Assembly (NCBI GenBank): GCA_009667805.1 | Contig: CM019063.1 | Coordinates: forward strand, 53,614,881-53,678,880 | Direction of reading: 5' to 3' | Length of the DNA stretch: 64,000 bases | Origin: Leptobrachium leishanense | Taxonomy: Eukaryota; Chordata; Amphibia; Anura; Megophryidae | Part shown: positions 32,702-43,806 of the stretch, piece after piece | Layout: every line of letters starts with the position of its first letter | Position numbering within the stretch: position 1 is the first letter of the stretch | The notes under the pieces: model-generated | The model's database searches: none | What the model was told of the DNA's origin: nothing | Seen by the model: only the letters and a program-made list of their open reading frames with translations | Made by a program: the position numbers and the translations under genes

Positions 32702-34401
32702 TTAACCCCTTCACTACCAAGTGGTTTAAAACTAATTACAGACTTCGAGGCACCAGGTTTTCCTTTTTTTGGGGGGGGGGGTACCTTTTTAATTCATTGT
32801 ACAGTAAGAAATATTTGGGAGTATTCCCAGTGTATTCATTACTGTAATAACCTATTTGACAGGTGGATGTCCCCATCATCCAACCAAAAGCAGTTACTGA
32901 AATTCTGGGTGCCATGCAGGATCAGCTGGAGAGATGTCATTCAGACACATTCCTCTGCTGATTTTAACCCCTTCCCGACCACTGACACATAGTACATAGT
33001 ACGTCAGCGGGCTCCTAACCTCTGTCCCGCCGATACTTACCTCCCTTACTGGCTCCCACGGCGTCTATGGCAAGCTGGAAGCTTTGCCGTTTCCTTACCA
33101 TTTCCTGGGGGCCGCCCGATCAGATGACGTCATCACGCAGCATGATGACGTCATCGGCTGGCGCCGGTGGGCAGAATTCAGGAAGGGGAGGGGGCCCAAT
33201 TGGAGCCCTCTATCTCCCTAACCATTTAAGCTAGAGTCTCCCCTTTTCAGCGGTGTACAGCATTAACTGTTTCACTGCCGGATCGCAATTTGGCGCAAAT
33301 TTGCACCGAATCGCGATTCAAACCTGGAGGGGGCTGACATCTTGGATGTCAGCCAAGCCTTCAGGTCACCCCCTACCCACTGGCATCCTCACCATATGTG
33401 TGTGTATGTCAGTGGGCCAGTTAACCCCCTAGCTGCCATGTGGAAATAGGGGGATCCTTTGGATCCCCTTATCTCCCGACCCGTGGCCAATTAATGCCGA
33501 AACGTGATCCGGCAGCAAAACTGTTAATGCTATACACCGCTGAAAAGGGGAGACTCTCCCCTTTTCAGTGGTGCAAACAGCATCTCCCTAGCTTCAATGG
33601 TTGGGGAGATAGAGGGCTTCGAAGGAGCCCCCCATCCCCTCCATTGAATTGCATGGGGACGCCTGCTGATGACGTCACCACGCAGCGTGGTGACGTCATC
33701 AGCCTCGCCTGCCCATGTAAATCACATGGGCAGGCTTCCTCCCTGCCAGATCACCAAGTGATCCAGCGAGGGAGGTGAGTATCAGGCAGGAGGGGGATTA
33801 GGCGCCGCTGACGTACCCTGTACGTCCGCGGGTCTAAGGGAGACCTGTGGACAGGACGTACAGGGTACGTCAGGGGTCCTTAAGGGGTTAAATAGGACCT
33901 AGGCTGTCATCTAAAAATAATTAGCATAAATTTTGAAACTATTTAGCTGGGGTCTTTTTTGGTGGTTGTAGATTTTGGGGATTAAATTACAAAAAAGTGT
34001 GTTATTACCATTTTTTCATCATATTTCGTATATTTTTAATAGTAAATTATAAGATATGATAGAAATAATGGTATTTTTAGAAAGTCCATTTAATGGCAGG
34101 AAAAACGGTATATAATATGTGTGGGTTGAATAAACGAGTAAGAGGAAAATTTGACCTAAACACTAACAGCGCAGAAACATAAAAACAGCAGCGGGCACTA
34201 AAGGACGGATTTGCGTAAAACCGCCCGGTCACTAAGGGGTTAAAAGGTTTTAGCACCTTGGGGATCATGCCAGAGGTGCTAAAACTTTGGGGGACGTGTT
34301 AAGGAGACCAAATGCAAACAAAACTAGTTTGAAACAAATAAAATCTTGGCCTAAAGGAGTCACTTCAGTTCTGAGCTCCGTTTAGGGTCAGCTGGAGAAA
34401 T
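32702..34401 (+). repeat. family A copy interrupted by a TTAA element
   Basis: TTAACCCCTTCACTACCAAG at 32702 starts a family A copy. Its core runs to about 32963 and resumes after 34243 with TTTTAGCACCTTGGGGATCA and CTAAAACTTTGGGGG. From about 34349 a second partial family A core begins (GGAGTCACTTCAGTTCTGAG). Confidence 0.7.
32964..34243. mobile_element. TTAA-target element rich in TGACGTCA palindromes
   Basis: The ends are TTAACCCCTTCCCGACC and, read inward from the right, TTAACCCCTTAGTGACC, and both outer flanks are family A, so insertion was at TTAA. A third end, AAGGGGTTAA with GGTCC before it, lies at 33880-33891, so this is a composite of two related elements. Four TGACGTCA octamers occur at 33125, 33146, 33670 and 33691, the last two within a perfect palindrome (33665-33682 with 33686-33703). 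It is non-coding. Confidence 0.75.
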
Positions 34402-35331
34402 ACAAAATACGTATCTGGTCAGCGCGAGTATACGCTAGGGGACTCGGACGGTTTCTCCAATGACGTCGCCAGTAATATTGAATAATGGGATATACAAAAG
34501 AGAGAAACGAGATCTGGGTGCAGTAGAACAATAATTGTGTAAATATTGACAGTATTTGTGTGGTTAATAAACTCACAAACAGAGAGCCTATAACACCGGC
34601 TCTGAGTGGATGATCGCCTTTGGGTTGTTAGTCTGGGATATCTTCACAGGTAACCCACTTCTTGGCTATAGAAAATCTTCACCATATTCATTGGGCAATA
34701 AGGAGAGAAAACAGAAACAGGATTCTGTGTGTATCTGACGCCAAAATGTTGCAATGAATAACGTAACAAATGGAAACTCACACTTGCTAGAGCTATTCCA
34801 AACTCGAAACGGAAGGCATATGGGTTTCGTTGGTCAAACTCAATAAATAGCAAGCATGCAGGAACTGGTTCTCTTTAAAATTTATTTAAAGGAATAAAAC
34901 AAAATAAAAGCTAGACTCTGGTCCAGGACGCGTTTCGCCGAATATGGTGAAGATTTTCTATAGCCAAGGAGTGGGTTACATGTGAAGATATCCCAGATTA
35001 ACAACCCAAAGGCGATCATCCACTCAGAGCCGGTGTTATAGGCTCTCTGTTTGTGAGTTTATTAACCACACAAATACTGTCAATATTTACACAATTATTG
35101 TTCTACTGCACCCAGATCTTGTTTCTCTCTTTTGTATATCCCATTATTCAATATTACTGGCGACGTCATTGGAGAAACCGTCCGAGTCCCCTAGCGTATA
35201 CTCGCGCTGACCAGATACGTATTTTGTATATCTTGTCTATTAGTTTGGGGGAAACCACTCATCATCTGGTGTGGCTGGGTACTCGGGGGTTATATTGTGT
35301 GTGCTTACCATTCTCTTCCACAATAATTCAT
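34402..35331. mobile_element. 930-bp hairpin insertion with 10-bp direct repeats
   Basis: Near-perfect inverted arms of 289 bp (34401-34689 and 34940-35228) enclose a centre that contains GACGCGTTTCGCCG (34928-34941). The insertion is bounded by CTGGAGAAAT at 34392-34401 and 35332-35341, and removing it with one copy restores family A sequence. The extra 100 bp at the right end lies outside the inverted arms. No protein was recognised; ORFs in the arms are mirror images. Confidence 0.85.
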
Positions 35332-35545
35332 CTGGAGAAATGTCCATTGGAGACATTCCCCAGCTGGTTTTAAAAAGTGTTAACAGTTAACACCCCAGGC
35401 ATCATGCCCACACTGCTAAAACTTTTAGAAGGCATCTGCTGGAGGCCAAAATGCAAATAAAATTATTTTGCAACAAATGGATTTCATTTGCAGTGATACA
35501 ACACAGCCCCACATCGTTTTAACACAGTTTCAGGAGGCTGTGTCT
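35332..35545 (+). repeat. family A remainder after the hairpin insertion
   Basis: CCCAGCTGGTTTTAAAAAGT, the GGCATCATGCC block and GGCCAAAATGCAAATAAAAT follow the order of the copy at 57880-58010. Confidence 0.65.
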
Positions 35546-35574
35546 GCCACTGCTGATCGTGTATACACATTTGC

Positions 35575-36140
35575 ATGTGTACCAGCTGGAGGGAGCAGAG
35601 GCAACATCGTTGCTCTATAATCGTGTAGACCCAGGTTCGAATCCTGGATAGAGCACCTCTCCAGTAAGTGTTCTTGGGTCAGACACCTAACGGTACATAC
35701 TTGCCTATCGCACAATATCGATTGTGGAGTCCAGTGGTGACGTCTCTACCCTTCCACAGTGGAGAACCGAGTCAAATCCCGTTCAGCACATCCCTCCAAT
35801 ACAACTGTGGAGAAGCAAGTCTCGACTTTACGAGAAACAGGTTCAACATAACCACCAGGTCACTGCTCTACAATCATGGAAAGACAACTCAGATCCCACT
35901 CAGAAGACGCCACCAGCGAGTGTCCTTGGGCAAGACACTTAATGATATGGTGATATGATACGTCTACCTCACAACCTACTTGTACATCTCATAGATTGGA
36001 AGTCCCCTTGGGAACAGCGACTCCCTGAATCAGGCCATATCATCCATGAGTGATATTCCAATGTATCAACACCTTGTACACTGATCCTGTAAAGCGCTGC
36101 GGAATTTGTGGCGCTATATAAATCAAGGATAATAATAATT
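35575..36140 (+). mobile_element. tRNA-derived SINE with repeated head
   Basis: GGTTCGAATCC at 35633-35643 is a perfect RNA polymerase III B-box, inside a tRNA-like GTTGCTCTATAATCGTGTAG context. Diverged relatives of the head recur near 35760-35800 and 35862-35905. The segment GTGTTCTTGGGTCAGACACC (35669) is echoed by GTGTCCTTGGGCAAGACACT (35920). The 3' end, TGTAAAGCGCTGCGGAAT then GGCGCTATATAAAT and (AAT)n, is of a type common at SINE and L2-like LINE ends. The repeats imply a multimeric SINE. Confidence 0.7.
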
Positions 36141-36145
36141 TGCGG

Positions 36146-36723
36146 CTTTGAAGGGGTTATTGGGATATTACCTGTGAAGTCTTTTTTTTCAAGTTTACTT
36201 TATTCACTTTAATATTTACCTTAATATTATTAAATAACACTCAAAATAAAAAAGAGCAAAAAAAACGCCACCTCCCTGCCTGCGCACATGAATTATTTTT
36301 GCCATTATCGTTACGTCCAACCGTTTAATTAAAAGTGAACATGCCTACGTCTACACGAGGAAATTCAGATTTATTATTCAAAAGTTACTTACTTTGGTAA
36401 TTCGTCATTCTATCAAGAACATGTACTTTCCCATGAGGGTTATAAACCCATTTTCACTAATTTAATTTGGCAAAAAATGAAATCAAATGACATCCCTAGA
36501 GGAAAGCATCTTTCAAAAACCAAGTATTTCTGTCAGAAGCTTGGAAGCCACGCGTCCTGTCAAAGGACATTTATATTTGGGTTCATTAACTCTTTTTTTA
36601 GGCCTATTAGCGCAGAATATTTCACTAGTGGAAAAAAGAAACTCTCCCCTGCTTTCAACATCAAGCACGGTAAAACGACTTCTGAAGAGACATCATCAAA
36701 ATGTGCGTTTAATTACTTTTTTA
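36146..36723. other. unannotated stretch
   Basis: AT-rich, with no recognised gene or repeat. Overlapping ORFs at 36477-37029 have no known domain and run into the next MITE. Confidence 0.4.
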
Positions 36724-37335
36724 CAGGGTAATTCAAAGAGATCCGAATGGCTGGAGAAAGGTAACCGAACGCTGAAAATCAGCGTTCGGTTACCTTTCTT
36801 GGCCTTTCGGCTATCCAGAGAGCAAGCAATACGCCAAATCCTGGCGAATTGCCTGCACATACGGTGCCTGTTCGGTGCCTGTTTGAGAGCAGTGAATCCC
36901 CATAGAGAAGCAATTCTTCAGCTATTCAGAGAACACAAACCAGCAGTGAAAGGTTCCCCTAATGCCCTGCCATTCGGTGGTTTCATTCGGCAGATTTATT
37001 CAGGAGAATCCCATAGGATTCAATGTTAAAAATATTGTCATTTTAATTCAATATCTAATAAACCGCTCATTATAAAATTCTGCAGTAAAGAGTCTCTTTA
37101 TTTATAGATTTTTTTGGATATTTTAAGTATTTTTCTGGATTTTTTTTTTTTAAAAAAAAAATCGGATTTTTCTTTTTTTCTTTTTTAAGTTTACTTATTT
37201 TTTCCTGTAACAGCCCTCTTTATTATCATTCATTGGATTTTATATGTAAATTTCAGACATTTTCGCTCAGTAGTTTCTTTGCAAAGAGCGTTTCACTTTC
37301 AAACATTCAAGCAAACTGTTTTGCTAATTTATTCA
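36724..37335. mobile_element. family C MITE, half copy
   Basis: It begins CAGGGTAATTCAAAGAGATC with a subterminal hairpin around GGTAACCGAACGCTGA, then the AT-rich module near 37010-37140. It ends without a terminus just before the complete copy at 37370. Confidence 0.7.
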
Positions 37336-37369
37336 CTTCACGCTGGGAAAGTATTTGAGGGGTTACACA

Positions 37370-38263
37370 CAGGATTATTCAAAGAGATTCGAAAAGTCAC
37401 CGCACGTTCGGTGACTTTTTGTTCTCTTCAATTCGGTTCCTTTTGCCGATCCCATTTCGGTGACCCTGCGGTGTATTCAGCAAACACCACAGAGTCCCCG
37501 AATTGCAGGGAAAAGTCACCGCAAACTCAACGAAAACGAACCGCAAAACCCACCGAATGCACGCCGAAAACCCTCAAAAACATCTGGTTTAACCTGCTGA
37601 AAACCACAGAAAAACCCGAACAGGAGCTGATCGCAGCCTCCGACACAGCAGAAGAGGCAGTGAATAAATTAGGAAAACAGTTTGCTTGAATGATTGAAAA
37701 GTGAAACACTGTTTGCAAAGAAACTACTGAGCGAAAATGTCTGAAATTTACATATGATCCAATGAATGATAATAAGAAGGGCTGTTACAGAAAAAATAAG
37801 TAAACTTAAAAAAAAAAAAAAAAATTGGACTTTTAAAAATAAATAAATCTGAAAAATTATTAAAATATCCTAAAAAATCTATAAATAAAGAAAGTTTTTA
37901 CTGCAGAATTTTATAATGAACGGTTTATTAGATATTGAATTAAAACGGGAATATTTTTAACATTGAAGCCTATGGGATTCTCCTGAATAAATTTGACGAA
38001 TTAAACCACCGAATGGCAGGGCATTAGGGGAACCTTTCACTGCTGGTTTGTGTTCTCTGAATAGCCGAAGCAGTGCTTTTTCATGGGGTTTTCACTGCCC
38101 TAGAACAGGCACCGAACAGGCACCATATGTGCAGGCAATTCGCCAGGATTTGGCGAATTGCCTGCTCTCTGGATAGACGAATGGCCAAGAAAGGTAACCG
38201 AATGCTGATTCTCAGCATTCGGTTACCTTTCTCAAGCAATTCGGATCTCTTTCAATAACCCTG
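37370..38263. mobile_element. family C MITE, complete copy
   Basis: The ends are CAGGATTATTCAAAGAGAT and the inverse at 38263, with subterminal hairpins around GTCACCG/CGGTGAC and GGTAACCGAATGCTGA. It is a close sibling of the copy at 9240 over its whole length. Confidence 0.8.
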
Positions 38264-39185
38264 TAAGGGATAATATTCAGGAATTTATTGGGAGGTATAA
38301 TGTAATTGGAAAAATCAGCATGGTTTTATGAAACACAGATCATGTCAGACTAACCTAATTATGTTCTATGAGGAAGTAAGTGTCAGTATAGATCAGGGGG
38401 TCGCAGTGGATGTGATTTATTTGGATTTTGCCAAAGCTTTTGACACAGTTTCCACACAAAAGGTTACTATTTAAATTAAGAAAAATTGGTCTAGATGAAA
38501 ATACTTGTTCTTGGATAGAAAACTGGCTAGAAGATAGGGTACAGAGAGTGGTCATAAATGGTACATTTTCAAGATGGACACCAGTGGTAAGCAGTGTCCC
38601 TCAGGGGTCTGTTATAGGCCAATACTATTCAATTTATTTATAAATGACCTTGAGATAGGCATTGAAAGCCATGTATCAGTGTTTGCAGATGACACAAAAC
38701 TAGGAAAAGTAATACAATGTGAGCAGGATGTTACTTCACTGCAGAGGGATTTAGATAGACTGGGGGACTGGGCACTTAAATGGCAGATGAAATTTAATGT
38801 AAATAAATGCAAAGTTATGCACTTTGGAGTGAAGAACACACAAGTAACTTATACCCTAAATGGTACGGAGTTAGGGAAATCCAAGCAGGAGAAGGATTTG
38901 GGAATAATCATAGACTTCAAGCTAAGTAATAATGTGCAATGTCAAACAGCAGCCGCCAAGGCCAGCAAGGTATTGGCATGCATTAAAAGGGGAGTTCACT
39001 CTCGGGATGAAAACATAATTTTGCCTCTGTATAAATCAATGGTCAGACGGCACCTTGAATATGCCGTGCGATTTTGGGCACCTGTCTTAAAAAAAGATAT
39101 TATAGCGCTAGAAAAAGTGCAGAGACAGGCAACTAAATTAATAAGGGGAATGGAAGGGTTAAGTTATGAGGAAAGACTAATCTAA
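38264..39185 (+). pseudogene. CR1-like LINE ORF2 fragment, frameshifted
   Basis: The plus strand encodes the same reverse transcriptase segment as the copy at 25894-27087, from the QHGF block to YEERL. It is truncated on both sides, so the endonuclease, C-terminal tail and 3' UTR are missing. Two frame disruptions are visible: one near 38450, just after the DFAKAFDTV motif-A block, and one near 38620, inside the SSVPQGSVIG motif-B block. The FADD catalytic motif is intact in the downstream frame. The left boundary abuts the family C terminus at 38263. Sequence similarity to the other copies is high, but the frameshifts make it a pseudogene. Confidence 0.88.
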
Positions 39186-40134
39186 GAATCACGTTACTTG
39201 AAGAGACATTTGTTATAATAGCCTTGAGCTTCGGGACAATCTACTAAATTGGATTTGGTGGGGTCACTCTGCTAAACTGTGTTTTTGTGCGTTTAACTGT
39301 ACGGGGCATTTCAGGTCACCTCCATTTCATATATTAGGCATATATATTAGAAAACCTGTGGTGTCAGTAGTTAATTAAGGAAAGTGGGATAATGGGTTAC
39401 ACAGTCATTATCTTGGGTCTAGTGCAGACGAATGGTGATTTTTAACCGGTCACACACTTTGCCATGTCTTGTGACCTTCTGGAGGGAAGCAAGTATGTGA
39501 CAACTGTATACCCCTTTAGTTTTATGGTGTTATTTATCAATAAAGGGATACACTATTAAACCCTTACGGACCACGGACGTGCAACGTGCTCCAATGTCTC
39601 AGCCAATGCTTGTAACGTTGGTTGAGACATTGTCTCTGCCTCTCTCTTTTCTTGTCACTTTGACCTGAGGCGAGGGAGGCAGAGAATCCTTGTAATTTTC
39701 TGGATCTTTGGAAGGGAAGGGGTTTGGGAAATTTTTTTAAGCCTTTCATCGAGCACACATTTGAATAAAATGTGAAGAAAATTTTAATGAGCTTAAAAAT
39801 TACCCGGACGTGGCTTCTGTGATTAAGGAAATGCCATTGTGCATCATTTAGGTGACAACACTGCTGAACCTCACATTAGGAGAGCTTAGTAAAGTGACAT
39901 CAGATGTAACTAGGGGAAACATTTCTTGGGCGATCCATTAAATCACAGCAGTTATTTGCTTAATCCAATGTCGTTCTATATTACATGATTTAATCTAAAA
40001 ATATAGTAGAGAAAAAAAAGTCAAATCACAAGCAAAAAGTAAACCTGAAATTAAAAGAAAAAATACACCATACAAAATGCATCAGAAAACGTCACCCAAA
40101 GTTTTAAATCTTGAGGCTCAATTTAATTTTAACA
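39186..40134. other. mostly unannotated; one TTAA-type end
   Basis: AAACCCTTACGGACCACGGA at about 39557 resembles the ends of TTAA-target elements, but no partner end was found. The rest is AT-rich and featureless. Confidence 0.4.

Positions 40135-40170
<36 letters not shown>
40135..40170. repeat. (TA)n microsatellite
   Basis: An uninterrupted run of about 18 AT dinucleotides. Confidence 0.95.
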
Positions 40171-40172
<2 letters not shown>

Positions 40173-40267
40173 ATAGGTTCGGCTCGTATCTTTTTATTTT
40201 TGAAAAAAGCAGCGGATTATGTAGATTGATATAGAGTATGCAGATTGATGTATGTAGTTTATAATGC

Positions 40268-40975
40268 GAGTAACCCTAACCCTAAAAATATATCTATCTT
40301 AAAACGGACAAAAATGTAGTTATTGTTATTTCAAGGGTTAGGTTATTTTAAAGGCTAGGGTTATTTATAAGGTTAGGTTTATTATAGGGTTAGGGTGTTT
40401 TTAGGGTTAGGGTTATTTTATAGGGTAGGGTTATTTTTAGGGTTGGAATTATTTTAAGGGATAGGGTTATTTTTAGGGTTAGGGTTATTTTAAAAGGGTT
40501 ATTTATGAGATTAAGTTGTTTTAGTGGTAAGGTTACTTTATAGGTTAGGGTTATTTTTAGGGTAGGAGTTATTTTAAGGGTTTGGGTTATTTTAGGGATT
40601 AGGGGTTTTTTGGTTGGAGTTATTTTAAAAGTTAGTGCTATATATAAGGTTAAGTTTATTTTTAGGGTAGTGTTTTTAGGATAGGGTTATTTTATAGGTT
40701 AGGGTTTTTAGGGTTATTTTAAAAGTTTACGGTTATTTTTAGGGTTAGGGTTATTTTAAGTGTTAGGATTATTTAAGTGTTAGGATTATTTTAGTGTTTG
40801 GGTTAGATAAAGGTTTGCATTATTTATAAGGTTAGGTTTACTTTTAGGGTTAGGTCTGTTTTTAGTTTTATATTATAGGTTAGGGTTATTTTAAAGGATT
40901 GGGTTAGGGTTGTTTTTAAGATTATGTTATAGGGTAGGATTATTTTCAAGGATAGGGCTATTTTTAGGGTTATAT
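40268..40975 (-). repeat. degenerate telomere-like array, GGGTTA with TTATTTTTA
   Basis: Irregular units such as TTAGGGTTATTTTTAGGGTT, with spacing of about 15-20 bp, fill 0.7 kb. Occasional CCCTAACCCTAAAAATA occurs at the left edge (40272). Similar words (TAGGTTACGGTTAATTTTAG) resume at 44273-44310 beyond the CR1 insertion. Confidence 0.85.
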
Positions 40976-40978
40976 TAC

Positions 40979-41570
40979 CCAATTCTATTAATTTATAAAT
41001 GACCTTGAGATAGGCTTCCAAAGTCATGTATCAGTGTTTTCCGATGACACAAAACTAGGAAAAGTAATACAATGTGAGCAGGATGTTACTTCGCTGCAGA
41101 GGGATTTAGATAGATTGGGGGACTGGGCACTTAAATGGCAGATTAAGTTTAATGTAGATAAATGCAAAGTTATGCACTTTGGAGTGAAGAACACAAAAGC
41201 AATTTATACCCTAAATGGTATGGAGTTAGGGAAATCCAAGCAGGAGAAGGGTTTGGGAATAATTAAAGACTTCAAACTAAGTAACAATGCGCAATGTCAA
41301 ACAGCAGCCGCCAAGGCCAGCAAGGTAACAGCATTAAAATGGGAATTCACTCTCCGGATGAAAACATAAGTTTGCCTCTTTATAAATCAATGGTAAAACG
41401 CACCTTGAATATGCCGTGTGATTTTGGGCACCTGTCTTACGAAAGGATATTATAGCGCTAGAAAAAGTGCAGAGACGGGCGACTAAATTAATAAAGGGAA
41501 TGGAAGGTTTAAGTTATGAGGAAAGACTGACAAGCTTAAGCCAGTTTAGTTTAGAGAAACGGCGCCTTAG
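40979..41570 (+). pseudogene. CR1-like LINE ORF2 fragment
   Basis: This encodes the middle of a CR1-type reverse transcriptase, starting just upstream of the catalytic motif C. That motif is damaged: the usual VFADDTKLG reads VFSDDTKLG. The segment WALKWQIKFNVDKCKVMHFG is well conserved and continues for about 100 codons. A small deletion near 41325 in the CIKRG region shifts the frame, and the remaining sequence to about 41570 is recognisable only in another frame ([13 protein letters not shown] block). The upstream part of ORF2 is absent. The substitution and frameshift show it is dead, and older than the copy at 25894. Confidence 0.85.
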
Positions 41571-42043
41571 AGAGATCTGATAACTTTATATAAATATATA
41601 CAGGACCTTATAGGGGATCTGATAACTTTATATAAATATATACAGGGCCTTAGAGGGGTCTGATAACTTTATTTACATATATAGCGCCTTAGAGGGGATC
41701 TGATAGCTTTATATAAATATACACGGTGCCTTAGATGGGTCTGATAACTTTATATAAATATATATGGTGCTTAGATGGGTCTGATAACTTTATATAAATA
41801 TATATGGCGCCTTAGAGGGGATCTGATAACTTTATATAAATATATACGAGGCCTTAGAGGGATCTGATAACTTTATATAAATATTTATGGGGGAAGATTT
41901 AAGTTATGAGGAAAGGCTAACACGTTTAAACCTGTTTAGTTTAGAGAAATAGTGCCTTAGAGGGGTTTGATAACTTTATATAAATATATACAGGCCTTAG
42001 AGGGGATCTAATAGCTTTATATAAATATATACGGGCCTTAGAG

Positions 42044-43009
42044 CAGTGGCGTCACTAGGGCTGGTGTCACCCATTGCGGTAACCTATGGTGTCACACCCC
42101 CCCCCCCACCGAGTTTTACGTTTTTTTTTAACTACTCTTACTCGTAAATCAGTATTCCCATATAACACTGAGAGCTCATAATACACGGGGCACATTACTG
42201 TGAGGTTTATTGCTGTGAAGCTCTCTCATATGCTCACACACAAATTTTGGCAAACTGCCAGCAAGTATGGTGCCAGTTCGAAGGCGCTTAAAGTCCCCAT
42301 AGAGAAGTAATGGTTAATCTTTTCAGAGACACCGAACAGCAGATAAATGTCCTGATGTCCGGTGTTTTAATTCGGCAGGTTTATTCAGGCGAACACCATA
42401 GGTTTCAATGTTAAAAATATTCCTGTTTTTTTTCAATATCTGATAAACTGTTTATTCCTTTAATCTGTAGTAAAAAGTATGTTTATTGATTTTTTTTTAG
42501 TATCTTTTAGGCATTTTTTTTTAAAAAATCCCAATTTTTTTCTGATAGAGGTTTTTCTGTTACAGACCTTTTTATTATTATTCATAGGACCTTATATGTT
42601 GATTCCAGACATTTTCGTTCAGTAGTTCTTTTTTGAAAACAGCGGGCGACGGGTTTGCGGCGGCTTTCGGTGGCTGATTCCCTGCACTTCAGGGACCCTG
42701 CTGTGGTGAATTCACCTGGAAAATTTTATTCCCCAAAGTACGGGGAACAACAGAACACTGAAATGTCTGCGTCACTTCGGTGCTCTGTGAATATCCCCTT
42801 TACTGGTGGTTTTTTTTGCCGTGCCCTTGAAAGTGCAAACCTAGGCCTTGCCTATCCAGGACATACTTGAAAATGAGAGAAATCTCAATGTATCCTTCCT
42901 AGTAAAATATTTTTGTGAAACAAAAAATTTTTTTTTTTTTTGGGTGTCACCCTAGGGTGTGGTCTCACCTGGTGCGAGCCGCACCCCCGCCCCCCTTGTG
43001 ATGCCACGG
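42044..43009. mobile_element. hAT element with CAGTGGCGTCACTAGGG ends
   Basis: The left end is CAGTGGCGTCACTAGGGC and the right end, read inward, is CCGTGGCATCACAAGGG. The flanks CCTTAGAG (42036-42043 and 43010-43017) are identical over 8 bp. A family C fragment (about 42215-42805) lies inside, and a LINE 3' tail fragment lies at about 42855-42915. One caution is that CCTTAGAG is also part of the surrounding minisatellite unit. Confidence 0.78.
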
Positions 43010-43019
43010 CCTTAGAGGG

Positions 43020-43806
43020 GATATTTATTTATTTATTTATAAAGTATTTTACCAGGAAGGATACATTGAGATTTCTCTCGTTTTCAGTATGTCCTGCGTT
43101 CAAGAACATTAAAATGTTACAGTTGTTACAGAAATACAAAGTAATACAATGCAAGATATTAAAAAACAACACAAATATACAGATTAACCCAGAAAATAAA
43201 TATGTAGGAAATAGTCACTATGTTACATGTTTACAGGTGCATTCTGTATATAGTCACTAGGTTACATGTTTACAGGTGCATTCTGTATTGAGGTATGTTA
43301 GTAAGGAGCTCTTGAGTGACTTTAGACTGGTGGAAGATTTGATGGCGTCTGGGAGGTTATTCCATAATTGCGGTGCTCTGTAGGAAAATGAGGACCGAGC
43401 CACTGTCTTTTTGTATTGTGGTATTGTAAGTAAGGTGCAGGTCCTGGATCGGAGGTTATAGGATGAGGGAGCTGCTGGGGCAATCAGCCTATTCAGGTAG
43501 GGTGGTAGCTTCCCAGAAAAGCTCTTAAACACCAGGTTGGAAAAGTGAAGGATGCGTCTAGACTCCAGTGACGGCCAGTTTAGTTCTTTTAACATGTCAC
43601 AATGGTGGGTCATGTAGTTACATTGTAGCACAAAGCGGCAGTGTGAGTTATACAATGTGGTAAGTTTCTGAAGGTGTGTTTGCGGGGCGGCTGCATACAC
43701 TACATCTCCGTATTCAATGGCTGGCATAAGCATTTGTTGTACAATCTGCTTTCTTACCGTGGGGTTCAGGCAGGATTTGTTTCTGTACGGGGCACCTGGT
43801 TTGGGG
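43020..43806 (-). mobile_element. 5'-truncated LINE, second family, copy 2
   Basis: Minus strand: ORF2 C terminus, two 39-bp minisatellite units (43215-43290), 3' UTR, and an (AAAT)n tail at 43022-43041. It is inserted in the CR1-derived minisatellite, between GGGGAT and TAACTTTATATA. Confidence 0.85.
43257..43733 (-). pseudogene. LINE ORF2 C-terminal region (second family)
   Basis: A 158-codon open frame encodes the region after the reverse transcriptase domain of a non-LTR retrotransposon. Visible blocks are IEYGDVVYAAAP, LTTLYNSHCRFVLQCNYMTH, LKELNWPSLESRRI and the C-terminal SFSYRAPQLWNNLPDAIKSS. The catalytic FADD motif lies upstream and is not included, so the copy is 5'-truncated. The last codons are encoded by the 39-bp minisatellite, as in the sibling at 15493. 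The frame has no interruption, suggesting a fairly recent insertion. I would place it among Jockey-group LINEs, but the clade (L2, Rex1 or another) cannot be settled by eye. Confidence 0.82.

Noticed and set aside
35611..35656. tRNA gene
   Set aside because: Only the B-box and a tRNA-like 3' half are convincing. No full cloverleaf or anticodon arm could be set, and the context is a SINE.
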